Assembly (NCBI GenBank): GCA_009700715.1
Contig: WLLM01000016.1
Coordinates: forward strand, 1 to 10,228
Length of the DNA stretch: 10,228 nt
Source of the DNA: Actinomycetota bacterium
Lineage (GTDB): Bacteria > Actinomycetota > Actinomycetes > Nanopelagicales > Nanopelagicaceae
Direction: 5' to 3'
A model generated the notes under the pieces. It was given only the letters and a program-made list of their open reading frames with translations. It searched no databases and had not been told where the DNA came from. The position numbers and the translations under genes were made by a program. Each line of letters starts with the position of its first letter. The stretch's first letter is position 1. Positions 1 to 6,594 of this stretch are shown here, in pieces.

Positions 1-410
1 CAAAGAGCGTCACAGTTCACGCCGAGGCCATTGATGAAATATCGCAGACGTTAAAAGCAATAAGGTCGCATGGAGCCCAAGCTGGATTGGCGTTAAAACC
101 CGGAACACCAATTGATGACTATGTCGATTTTGCTGATCTCGTCGATATGTTTTTAATAATGACAGTCGAACCAGGTTTTGGTGGCCAGAAGTTTATGACT
201 GAGATGATGGAGAAGGTGCGCAGAACGCGGCAGATCATCGGAGATAGACCCATTTGGATTCAAGTCGATGGTGGAATATCACTCGAAACTATAGAAATAG
301 CTCGTGAGGCGGGCGCGGATACATTTGTTGCAGGTTCGGCGGTATTTAATTCACCCGATCCCGCTGAGATGGTGAAAATGCTGCGACATCGCGCCGGCTC
401 TGTCCAGTAA
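1..410 (+). CDS. rpe: Ribulose-phosphate 3-epimerase, C-terminal part (5' end outside window)
   Basis: Interconverts D-ribulose 5-phosphate and D-xylulose 5-phosphate in the cytosolic pentose phosphate pathway. The frame is open to the left edge from base 3 and gives 135 residues; the family is about 220, so roughly 80 N-terminal residues, including the first active-site Asp and His, lie outside. Visible marks, numbered from the first full codon, are the metal-binding His in TVHAEA (residue 6), the phosphate-loop segment EPGFGGQKF (56-64), the second catalytic Asp in QVDGGI (89) and the phosphate-binding AGSAVF (110-115), all in TIM-barrel order. The TTG at 87 is an internal Leu codon, not a start, because homology continues upstream of it. 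hisE follows after 9 bases, so the two are probably co-transcribed; its product Ru5P/R5P pool feeds PRPP, the substrate of HisG. Confidence 0.97.
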   Translation, partial: KSVTVHAEAIDEISQTLKAIRSHGAQAGLALKPGTPIDDYVDFADLVDMFLIMTVEPGFGGQKFMTEMMEKVRRTRQIIGDRPIWIQVDGGISLETIEIAREAGADTFVAGSAVFNSPDPAEMVKMLRHRAGSVQ

Positions 411-419
411 ACTTATCCA

Positions 420-683
420 ATGAAATCGTTCGATCAACTTTTTGAAGAACTTACGCAGAAATTGGCTACCCGTGAGCCAGGTTCTGGCACCGTGGCTGCA
501 GTCGATGCAGGAGTTCATTCAATCGGTAAGAAGATTCTGGAGGAGGCGGGGGAGGTTTGGCTCGCTTCCGAACACGAGAGTGATGATGCTCTGGCAGAGG
601 AGATAAGCCAAATTATCTATCACCTTCAAGTTCTGATGCTCGCTCGCGGTCTAAAACCAAATGATATTTACAAGTTTCTCTGA
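420..683 (+). CDS. hisE: Phosphoribosyl-ATP pyrophosphatase
   Basis: Hydrolyses phosphoribosyl-ATP to phosphoribosyl-AMP and pyrophosphate, step two of histidine synthesis. The 87 residues are the normal size for a free-standing HisE, an all-alpha MazG-like enzyme. The core [18 protein letters not shown] (about residues 38-55) holds the acidic metal-binding cluster, and [18 protein letters not shown] (about 60-77) is the second conserved helix. The sequence reads very like mycobacterial HisE, and HisI is not fused. The start at 420 lies 9 bases after the rpe stop and has no clear Shine-Dalgarno, so translation may be coupled to rpe. hisG begins 15 bases after its stop, the usual actinobacterial hisE-hisG pair. 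Confidence 0.97.
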   Translation: MKSFDQLFEELTQKLATREPGSGTVAAVDAGVHSIGKKILEEAGEVWLASEHESDDALAEEISQIIYHLQVLMLARGLKPNDIYKFL

Positions 684-687
684 GATT

Positions 688-691
688 GAGG
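688..691 (+). promoter_or_regulatory. Ribosome binding site of hisG
   Basis: GAGG with 7 bases to the ATG at 699. It is one of the few clear Shine-Dalgarno sites in the window and supports this start for hisG. Confidence 0.6.
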
Positions 692-698
692 CGTAAAA

Positions 699-1544
699 AT
701 GTTAAAGATTGCTATTCCAAATAAGGGATCTCTCGCAGATGCTTCTATCGCTATTTTGAAAGAAGCTGGGTATCGCCAACGTACTGACTCACGAGATCTA
801 GTATTGATTGATAACGAGAATAACGTTGAGTTCTATTACCTACGTCCTCGCGATATCGCTCTCTACGTTGGTTCAGGAGAACTAGAGGCTGGTATTACGG
901 GCCGTGATTTACTAATTGATTCAGGAGCTGCCGCAGTCGAAGTTTTGGCACTTGATTTCGGTGGTTCGACCTTCCGTTTTGCAGGTCCGGCTGGTTCGAA
1001 ATTAACTCTGGCAGATATCAATGGAAAGCGTGTAGCAACTGCCTACCCAGGTCTAGTGGCTGACTATCTAGGAAAGGCTGCGATTAAAGCCGAGGTTGTA
1101 CGACTCGATGGCGCAGTTGAAAGTAGCGTTCGTTTAGGTGTTGCTGATTTGATCGCTGATGTCGTGAGTACCGGAAATACTTTGAGACAAGCCGGGCTAG
1201 CAATCTTCGGAGATCCAATTTTGGTAAGCGAGGCGGTATTAATCACCAGAAGCGCTACGAATTTGCCAGCTGGTTTAGAAATTTTGCTACGTCGATTGCA
1301 GGGCGTTGTAACGGCGAGACAGTATGTCCTTTTGGACTATGACGTTCCGAAAGCAAGCGTAGATATGGCTTGTAAAGTTACACCAGGACTTGAATCTCCA
1401 ACGATTTCACCGCTACAAAAAGAAGATTGGGTCGCGGTGCGCGCCATGGTTTTACGTAAAGATACCAACCGCTTAATGGATGAACTTTGGGCCCTTGGTG
1501 CTCGTGGAATTCTGGTCACAGATATTCACGCTTGTCGACTCTGA
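699..1544 (+). CDS. hisG: ATP phosphoribosyltransferase, long form with C-terminal regulatory domain
   Basis: Joins ATP and PRPP to give phosphoribosyl-ATP, the committed step of histidine synthesis. The 281 residues match the long HisG form, which carries its own regulatory domain and needs no HisZ. Residues 1-10 (MLKIAIPNKG) are the typical N terminus, GSGELEAGITGRDLL (58-72) is a conserved catalytic-domain block, and DVVSTGNT (154-161) is the PRPP-binding loop. From about residue 205 to the end is the ACT-like histidine-binding domain, with LESPTISPL and GARGILVTDI preserved. From family knowledge, histidine inhibits this enzyme allosterically. It is last in the rpe-hisE-hisG run, and its stop is one base from the stop of converging serB. 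Confidence 0.98.
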   Translation: MLKIAIPNKGSLADASIAILKEAGYRQRTDSRDLVLIDNENNVEFYYLRPRDIALYVGSGELEAGITGRDLLIDSGAAAVEVLALDFGGSTFRFAGPAGSKLTLADINGKRVATAYPGLVADYLGKAAIKAEVVRLDGAVESSVRLGVADLIADVVSTGNTLRQAGLAIFGDPILVSEAVLITRSATNLPAGLEILLRRLQGVVTARQYVLLDYDVPKASVDMACKVTPGLESPTISPLQKEDWVAVRAMVLRKDTNRLMDELWALGARGILVTDIHACRL

Positions 1545-1545
1545 T

Positions 1546-2745
1546 TTAAAGCTCTTCAACCTCTTCACGAGAAATACCCATTAGGTAAAGAACTGAATCT
1601 AAATATGGAGCCGAAACTGAACTGTCGGCAGCAGCCTTAACCGCCGGTTTTGCGTTAAATGCAATTCCCATACCGGCGATAGCGATCATATCTAGATCGT
1701 TAGCACCATCACCGATTGCGATAGTTTGCTCTAAATCAATATTGTGCGCTGTCGCGAATTCCTTTAAGGCTAGTGCCTTACCAGCACGATCGATAATTGG
1801 TCCGATCAGTTCTCCGGTTAATTTTCCATCTTTAATCTCAACATTGTTGGCGCGCATATGGTCAATCCCTAGTTCGGCAACCAGGGGAGCGATTACCGGC
1901 TCGAAACCACCCGATACAAGTGCGATGTGATGACCGAGTTTGCTAAGCGTTCGCACCAAAGTTCTGGCACCTGGCGTTAGCGATATTTCGGATTGAACGT
2001 CTTTTAGAGCGCTTTCGGGAAGCCCTTTTAGCAGCGCCACTCGAGCCCGTAAACTTGCTTCAAAATCTAAATCTCCACGCATCGCTGATTCGGTGATCTC
2101 GGCGATTTCTTTAAGAACGCCGGCCTTTGCGCCCAATAACTCAATAACTTCTTGTTGAATAAGCGTTGAATCAACATCCATCACGATGAGCTTCTTAGCA
2201 AAGCGCATTAGGCCACCTGGTGAAACAGCTATATCAACACCTTGTTCGTTACCAGTAAGCGCAAGAGCCGGACGCAATAAATGTAAGTCCGCCCCGGAGA
2301 CCGTGAATTCAATCGCGGTTAGTGGGTAGCTGGCTGTTCTGTGGATTCTTTCAATATTTCCATGATTTTCTGCAATTACTGAGGCAACAGCGTTAATTGC
2401 AGCAGGTTTTAGATTTTGAGAAAGTACTACGACGTGTAATAACGATTTCTTAGCAGCGATGGCTAGTTGATTACTGCTTTCGAAGGAAGTGGCAATATCG
2501 ACGCCGATTTTTGAGGCGCAATCTTCCAGATCTTCATCTATAGCTTTTGTATGCGCTGGTGAAAGGGAGATCAGGACGGTCAAGATAAGGCGACCTCGAA
2601 TAACTACTTGCTCTATATCAAGGATAGTGACTGCAAATGGTGAAAGGGTTTGGAAAAGAGCCTCGGTAATACCTGGACTATCGATTCCGGAGACCAAAAT
2701 CAGGCCGGTGAATTGTTCCTCGTTTGCACCAGTATTTGTCTCCAT
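1546..2745 (-). CDS. serB: Phosphoserine phosphatase with two N-terminal ACT domains
   Basis: Dephosphorylates L-phosphoserine to L-serine, the last step of the phosphorylated serine pathway. The 399 residues are far longer than a bare SerB (about 210-230) because two ACT-type domains (about 12-80 and 100-165) precede the HAD phosphatase domain (about 184-399). HAD motif I is DVDST (190-194, nucleophile D190 and acid/base D192), motif II is S278 in VSGGF, motif III is probably K323, and motif IV is GDGAND (345-350). This matches the design of M. tuberculosis SerB2, where the ACT domains bind amino acids and give serine feedback, so similar control is inferred here. No Shine-Dalgarno precedes the ATG; a -10-like hexamer lies just upstream, suggesting a leaderless or near-leaderless mRNA. 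It diverges from an ABC ATPase gene. Confidence 0.97.
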   Translation of the reverse strand: METNTGANEEQFTGLILVSGIDSPGITEALFQTLSPFAVTILDIEQVVIRGRLILTVLISLSPAHTKAIDEDLEDCASKIGVDIATSFESSNQLAIAAKKSLLHVVVLSQNLKPAAINAVASVIAENHGNIERIHRTASYPLTAIEFTVSGADLHLLRPALALTGNEQGVDIAVSPGGLMRFAKKLIVMDVDSTLIQQEVIELLGAKAGVLKEIAEITESAMRGDLDFEASLRARVALLKGLPESALKDVQSEISLTPGARTLVRTLSKLGHHIALVSGGFEPVIAPLVAELGIDHMRANNVEIKDGKLTGELIGPIIDRAGKALALKEFATAHNIDLEQTIAIGDGANDLDMIAIAGMGIAFNAKPAVKAAADSSVSAPYLDSVLYLMGISREEVEEL

Positions 2746-2755
2746 AAGGCAGAAG

Positions 2756-2761
2756 ATTATC
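2756..2761 (-). promoter_or_regulatory. Candidate -10 element of serB
   Basis: GATAAT on the minus strand (5/6 match to TATAAT), 10 bases before the serB ATG. The overlapping TAATCT (2754-2759) would leave 8 bases. The only -35-like sequence, TTGCGC at 2782-2787, gives a long 20-base spacer, so the -35 is uncertain. With no Shine-Dalgarno present, the transcript would start at or a few bases before the ATG. Confidence 0.4.
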
Positions 2762-2814
2762 GTGAATCACATCAGGTGATGGCGCAATTGCAAGTGATTT
2801 AAGCCCTTTACCGC

Positions 2815-2820
2815 TATCTT
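2815..2820 (+). promoter_or_regulatory. Candidate -10 element of the ABC ATPase-ung operon
   Basis: TATCTT fits the actinobacterial TAnnnT pattern and ends 8 bases before the ATG at 2829. The bases between are pyrimidine-rich with no Shine-Dalgarno, as expected for a leaderless start. No -35 at normal spacing is evident (TTGCAA at 2788-2793 is 21 bases away). Confidence 0.35.
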
Positions 2821-2828
2821 TTTCATCT

Positions 2829-3626
2829 ATGAGCGCTCTTGAAAGCCAGGTCGTCCTTGCTATGCAAGGTGTCTCTGTCACACGTGGAGCCAAGCGCATA
2901 TTGGGACCTATAGATTTTCGAATCTTAAGTGGAGAACGATGGGTGATTCTGGGCCCAAATGGCGCTGGTAAATCCACACTTTTAAATATCTTAGCGACTC
3001 GAATTTTTCCAACTTCAGGAACTGTTTCAATACTCGATAAACAGATGGGAAAGGTTGACCTCGCAGAACTTAGAACGCGAATCGGAATTTGTGCTTCGTT
3101 ATTGGCCGAAGATATTCCGGACGATGAATTTGTACGAGATGTCGTTCTTACCGCTGCATATGCGGTGATTGGCCGGTGGAACGAAGTTTACGATCTCTGG
3201 GATGAGTCTCGCGCAGTAGCTCTACTAACTACATTCGGAGTCAGAGATTTTGCCGATCGTCGTTACTACACCCTCAGTGATGGCGAGAAGAAACGAGTGC
3301 AGATCGCACGAGCACTTATGGCAGATCCAGAATTGTTGCTTCTAGATGAACCAACTGCGGGACTTGATCTAGGTGGTCGCGAAGACCTGCTCCGTCGTTT
3401 CGCAGAATTTTCACTCGATCCGTTAGCTCCGGCGAGCATCGTAGTAACTCACCACATTGAAGAAATACCAGCAGGAACAACGCACGCGCTGATAATCAAA
3501 GATGGTGTCATCGCTATCTCAGGCCCGGTTGGTGAAGTAATAACCTCAGAACATATGAGCGCTGTTTTTGGTATAAATATAGAAGTTAGTTCAGAAGGTT
3601 CTCGCTTCTTCGCGCGAAGCAGATAA
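2829..3626 (+). CDS. Soluble ABC-type ATPase, ModF/COG1119-like, no permease nearby
   Basis: A single nucleotide-binding domain of 265 residues. Walker A is GPNGAGKST (42-50), the signature is LSDGE (149-153, usually LSGGQ), Walker B plus D-loop is LLLLDEPTAGLD (169-180), and the switch His is H208 in VTHHIEE. The usual Q-loop glutamine is not evident: RIGICAS (84-90) occupies that place, as I recall for the family grouped with E. coli ModF. There are no membrane segments and no permease or binding-protein gene in the window, so the transported substrate, if any, is unknown; annotations as molybdate transport would be guesses. A similar ATPase gene neighbours serB2 in mycobacteria, as I recall, so the link with serB may be conserved. 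The stop overlaps the ung start by one base (TAATG), implying coupled translation. A later in-frame ATG (Met12) has no better upstream site. Confidence 0.9.
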   Translation: MSALESQVVLAMQGVSVTRGAKRILGPIDFRILSGERWVILGPNGAGKSTLLNILATRIFPTSGTVSILDKQMGKVDLAELRTRIGICASLLAEDIPDDEFVRDVVLTAAYAVIGRWNEVYDLWDESRAVALLTTFGVRDFADRRYYTLSDGEKKRVQIARALMADPELLLLDEPTAGLDLGGREDLLRRFAEFSLDPLAPASIVVTHHIEEIPAGTTHALIIKDGVIAISGPVGEVITSEHMSAVFGINIEVSSEGSRFFARSR

Positions 3627-4282
3627 TGAATTTAAGCGATCAGCTTCATCCAAATTGGCGCGATCTATTGGGCGAGAAGATCGAACTTCTCAAGAGTATC
3701 GAGCAGAATTTAGCGAACGAGATTTCTTTACCAGAGCCAGGAAATGTACTTAGGGCCCTTACATACGACCCATACCTGGCTAAGGTTTTGATTCTCGGTC
3801 AAGATCCATACCCCAATAGCGTCGATGCCATGGGTTTGGCATTTTCGACCGCACGAAGAGACGGGAAACTACCAGCATCACTAAAAAATATTTTTGTTGA
3901 ACTCGCCACGGATTTGAATATCAAACCTCCAATAGCAGGTGATCTATCACCCTGGTGCCAACAAGGTGTGGTCCTTTTAAATCGGACGTTGACCTGCCGA
4001 AATGGCGAAAGCGATTCGCATCGCGACATTGGGTGGCGGGAATTTACTTACGAGGTGGTTAAATCTCTGGCAGAACTAGATTGCGTGGCGATCTTATGGG
4101 GAAATGCTGCGCAGGAAGTCTCTGAATTATTTGCAACCAATAGATTAATAAAGTCAGCACACCCTAGCCCGTTATCTGCTTACCGTGGCTTTTTTGGTTC
4201 CAAACCATTTAGCAGCGCCAATAAAGCGCTAAAGGAGAGTGGACGCGAACCGATTGATTGGTCTTTGCCAGCAGAAAAGTAG
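3626..4282 (+). CDS. ung: Uracil-DNA glycosylase, family 1
   Basis: Removes uracil from DNA arising by cytosine deamination or dUTP incorporation, starting base excision repair. It has 218 residues (E. coli 229). Motifs in order: GQDPYP (58-63), with catalytic D60 activating water and Y62 excluding thymine; GLAFS (70-74), with F73 stacking on uracil; LLNRTLT (117-123), with N119 for uracil recognition; and HPSPLSAYRGFFG (179-191), with H179 and the intercalating L183. Position 63 is Pro where E. coli has His, which I believe is common in actinobacterial Ung and no sign of lost activity. It overlaps the upstream ATPase stop by one base and has no strong Shine-Dalgarno, so it probably depends on translation of that gene. 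A strong palindromic terminator starts 5 bases after its stop. Confidence 0.97.
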   Translation: MNLSDQLHPNWRDLLGEKIELLKSIEQNLANEISLPEPGNVLRALTYDPYLAKVLILGQDPYPNSVDAMGLAFSTARRDGKLPASLKNIFVELATDLNIKPPIAGDLSPWCQQGVVLLNRTLTCRNGESDSHRDIGWREFTYEVVKSLAELDCVAILWGNAAQEVSELFATNRLIKSAHPSPLSAYRGFFGSKPFSSANKALKESGREPIDWSLPAEK

Positions 4283-4287
4283 AAATA

Positions 4288-4320
4288 GTAAAGCCCCGGT
4301 GAAATTCACCGGGGCTTTAC
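4288..4320. terminator. Bidirectional rho-independent terminator between ung and the permease gene
   Basis: A perfect 33-base palindrome centred on A4304: left arm GTAAAGCCCCGGTGAA (4288-4303), right arm TTCACCGGGGCTTTAC (4305-4320). With a 5-base loop the stem is about 14 bp with a GC-rich core. The T-run is short (TTT) on either strand and forms part of the stem. It lies 5 bases from the ung stop and 14 from the permease stop, so it can serve both converging transcripts. Confidence 0.88.
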
Positions 4321-4334
4321 CTCCAAAGGATTTC

Positions 4335-5771
4335 TTAGCCAACCCAAGTATTAATTGGAGATGATAAGAAGTAGATCATGAATAGACCTGATACTAAGAG
4401 CAGCAGCGGATGAACTTCCTTGCGGCGTCCCTGGATATATCTGATCACTACATGTGTAACAAATCCGGCGCCGATACCAACAGAAATGTTGTAGGTAAAT
4501 GGCATCAAGATAATTGTAAGGAATGCCGGAATTGCAATTCCGTAATCATCCCAATCAATTGATTTGATCTGAGTCATCATCAAGAAACCGACGATAACTA
4601 GCGCTGGAGTTGCCGCCTCGTAAGGAATGATCGCTACAAGTGGAGCGAGGAAGGTCGTTAACAGGAAGCAGACTCCGGTAACTACTGAAGCCAATCCTGT
4701 CCTTGCTCCTTCTCCAACGCCTGATGCCGATTCGATGTAGCTGGTGTTGGAAGAAATGCTTCCTGCACCACCTGCTACTGCTGCAATTGAGTCAACCAAG
4801 AGGATGCGATCATTATTAGGAACGTTTCCATCCTTGTCGATTAGACCAGCTTCGTGTCCGATCGCTGTGACAGTTCCTACGGTGTCGAAGAAATCTGAGA
4901 GTAGCAGTGTGAAGACAAAGAGGATTACGGTGATTAGCGGAACGCGATCAAGTGAACCGAAGAGGTTAAATTGACCGAAGAGTCCAAAATCAGGAGTTGC
5001 GGTGATCTGATCAGGCATTGCTGGAACGTTTAATCCCCAACCCTTTGGATTTACTTCACCAGTTGCGCCGTTGAAATTTGGACCAATTTTGAGAGATGTT
5101 TCGATTATCACCGCAGCGACAGTTGCCACAATGATTCCGATCAAGATCGCACCTTTCACCTTTTTAACCATCAAACCGATAGTTAAGAAAAGGCCCAGTG
5201 CGAAAACGATGATTGGCCAACCGACGAGAGTGCCACCGTCACCTAGAGTTACTGGAACTGGTCCAGAACCTGTGCGGCGAACAAAGCCAGCATCGACTAA
5301 ACCGATGAGTGCGATAAATAGTCCGATACCAACTGAGATCGCGATCTTAAGTTGAGCAGGAACTGCCTTAAAGACCGCGGTTCGGAAACCGGTTAATACC
5401 AAGACGGTAATGATCAAGCCCTCTAGAACGACTAGACCCATCGCATCTGCCCAAGTCATCTTGGAAGCGATACCAACTGCTACGAATGTATTTAGTCCAA
5501 GACCAGTAGCTAGCGCTAAAGGATAATTGCCAACAACTCCCATAAGAATTGTTAAGAGACCCGCCATAAGCGCGGTCATTGCAGCGACGAGAGCGAGATT
5601 AGGAGCATCTCCGCCACCGATGAATTTTCCATCAGCATCTTTTGCAAGTCCGATGATGAGTGGGTTGAGGGCAACGATGTAGGCCATTGTGAAGAATGTG
5701 ACGATTCCGCCACGTACTTCTCGAGCTACAGTGGAGCCACGTTGCGATATTTTGAAATAACTATCGAGCAT
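4335..5771 (-). CDS. NCS2-family nucleobase permease, AzgA-type (adenine/guanine/hypoxanthine)
   Basis: A polytopic inner-membrane protein of 478 residues with many hydrophobic stretches, consistent with the roughly 14-segment NCS2 fold; it would import purine bases by cation symport. AzgA-type marks are GGIVTFFTMAYIVALNPLI near the N terminus (21-39), ATGLGLNTFVA (88-98), LSDFFDTVGT (291-300) and SNTSYIESASGVGEGARTG (341-359), including the conserved Glu at 347. The family covers adenine, guanine, hypoxanthine and in some members xanthine; substrate cannot be fixed by reading. The start is supported by AAAGG 6 bases before the ATG. It is downstream of the yczE-like gene on the same strand, separated by a 101-base gap with several stem-loops that may control its expression separately. 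Confidence 0.95.
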   Translation of the reverse strand: MLDSYFKISQRGSTVAREVRGGIVTFFTMAYIVALNPLIIGLAKDADGKFIGGGDAPNLALVAAMTALMAGLLTILMGVVGNYPLALATGLGLNTFVAVGIASKMTWADAMGLVVLEGLIITVLVLTGFRTAVFKAVPAQLKIAISVGIGLFIALIGLVDAGFVRRTGSGPVPVTLGDGGTLVGWPIIVFALGLFLTIGLMVKKVKGAILIGIIVATVAAVIIETSLKIGPNFNGATGEVNPKGWGLNVPAMPDQITATPDFGLFGQFNLFGSLDRVPLITVILFVFTLLLSDFFDTVGTVTAIGHEAGLIDKDGNVPNNDRILLVDSIAAVAGGAGSISSNTSYIESASGVGEGARTGLASVVTGVCFLLTTFLAPLVAIIPYEAATPALVIVGFLMMTQIKSIDWDDYGIAIPAFLTIILMPFTYNISVGIGAGFVTHVVIRYIQGRRKEVHPLLLLVSGLFMIYFLSSPINTWVG

Positions 5772-5777
5772 GACGTA

Positions 5778-5784
5778 CCTTTCT
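5778..5784 (-). promoter_or_regulatory. Ribosome binding site of the purine permease
   Basis: AGAAAGG on the minus strand, 6 bases before the ATG at 5771. A good Shine-Dalgarno that fixes the start and shows this gene has a true leader, unlike several neighbours. Confidence 0.7.
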
Positions 5785-5794
5785 AATTTTGTTA

Positions 5795-5851
5795 ACGGGG
5801 GTGTTTGCGACCCCGTGTGAAATGACGGCTCACAGACCGAGGGAATTCCCT
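5795..5851 (-). promoter_or_regulatory. Possible structured leader of the purine permease: three tandem stem-loops
   Basis: In minus-strand order the stretch holds a 12-base perfect palindrome AGGGAATTCCCT (5840-5851), a TGTGA/TCACA stem with a 9-base loop (5816-5834), and an ACGGGG/CCCCGT stem with a 10-base loop (5795-5816). The last lies 10 bases before the Shine-Dalgarno. It could be an attenuator, a terminator for the upstream gene (no U-run follows) or a protein site; the 12-base palindrome would also suit a dimeric repressor. I do not recognise a known riboswitch. The pairing is seen; any function is inferred. Confidence 0.35.
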
Positions 5852-5872
5852 GATCTAAGCGTAAAAAGAGCG

Positions 5873-6544
5873 TTACTTAGAGGTAAGGCGCGCGACGACG
5901 CCAAAAGAAATCGCAACAGATTGACCAATAAGCAGGGCAAATAGCGCGGTACCAAGGCCGACCTTGCCGCCAAGCAAGGCTCCAACTAGTAAAACCGTTA
6001 CTTCAATTCCCATACGGACGCGACCTACTCGTACGCCTGTCTTCTGGTGAATTCCGGTCATGGCGCCATCGCGTGGACCTGGTCCTAAGCCACAAGTTAT
6101 ATAGAGAGCGGATCCAACTCCAACTAAGGCGATGCCGAAGAGCGCTGAAAGTACGCCGCCGAGAAAAGTGCCTTGCAAAGGAAAACGATCAACGCCGAAT
6201 TGGATTGCTGCAGAAATGATTACGATATTTGTAAGGGTTCCAAAACCTGGCTTTTCACGTAACGGGATCCATAGCAGAAGCACAAAACAACCAGTGATGA
6301 ATGTTGCCCAACCCAATGTGAGGCCGCTTTTGATGCTTAGTCCTTGTGCAAAAACCGTCCAAGGAGCGTTACCAAGATTTGATTGAACAACGAGAGCATC
6401 GCCGAGGCCAAATATGGTCAAACCGAAGAAGAGGATTAAAACTCGAGAAAATGAAAGATCCCATCGCGAATTAGCTCTCCAAGGAGTGATTGGAACGGTT
6501 TTATGTGGCTTCAAAAAATCCGATAGCTTCGATACAAAACTCAT
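5873..6544 (-). CDS. YczE/YitT-like integral membrane protein of unknown function
   Basis: A 223-residue protein with about five or six hydrophobic segments (roughly 32-53, 75-95, 103-119, 126-150, 180-192, 196-216) and a polar, basic N-terminal tail of about 30 residues. Family marks are LGNAPWTVF (57-65) after the first segment and CGLGPGPRDGAMTGI (151-165) after the fourth, followed by a basic loop with repeated RVGRVR. These fit the YczE group of small membrane proteins (COG2364 as I recall), for which no firm transport role is known. There is no Shine-Dalgarno; the sequence before the ATG suggests a leaderless mRNA. It diverges from the DUF554 gene across 50 bases and lies upstream of the purine permease, so co-transcription with the permease is possible but unproven. 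Confidence 0.85.
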   Translation of the reverse strand: MSFVSKLSDFLKPHKTVPITPWRANSRWDLSFSRVLILFFGLTIFGLGDALVVQSNLGNAPWTVFAQGLSIKSGLTLGWATFITGCFVLLLWIPLREKPGFGTLTNIVIISAAIQFGVDRFPLQGTFLGGVLSALFGIALVGVGSALYITCGLGPGPRDGAMTGIHQKTGVRVGRVRMGIEVTVLLVGALLGGKVGLGTALFALLIGQSVAISFGVVARLTSK

Positions 6545-6550
6545 TTCGGG

Positions 6551-6556
6551 AGTTTA
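6551..6556 (-). promoter_or_regulatory. Candidate -10 element of the yczE-like gene
   Basis: TAAACT on the minus strand (TAnnnT pattern) ends 6 bases before the ATG at 6544, placing a start site 7 bases downstream on the A of ATG. No Shine-Dalgarno is present (CTCCCGAA before ATG). The match is short and could be chance. Confidence 0.3.
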
Positions 6557-6582
6557 ACGCACGCATTGATCTTATTAGGCCG

Positions 6583-6588
6583 TATCCT
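6583..6588 (+). promoter_or_regulatory. Candidate -10 element of the DUF554 gene
   Basis: TATCCT (TAnnnT pattern) ends 6 bases before the ATG at 6595, again placing a start site on the A of ATG. The preceding bases carry no good Shine-Dalgarno and no clear -35. It mirrors the arrangement before the divergent yczE-like gene. Confidence 0.35.
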
Positions 6589-6594
6589 TGAGCA

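Noticed and set aside
87..89. TTG as the start of rpe
   Set aside because: The frame upstream encodes the conserved TVHAEA motif, so this is an internal Leu of a gene cut by the window edge.
2762..2798. GTGAT/ATCAC repeats as a firm operator
   Set aside because: The units are 4-5 bases long and irregularly spaced, so chance is likely; kept only as a remark in a finding.
2678..2977. Minus-strand frame across the serB/ATPase divergent gap
   Set aside because: It is antisense to the start of the ATPase gene, including Walker A, and overlaps the serB start in another frame; no recognisable motif.
5772..5872. Classical purine riboswitch
   Set aside because: I could not find the three-way junction core with paired loops expected of that class; only simple hairpins are visible.
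5851..5880. Direct repeat ACGCT flanking a T-run after the yczE-like stop, as a terminator
   Set aside because: The repeats are direct, not inverted, so no hairpin forms.
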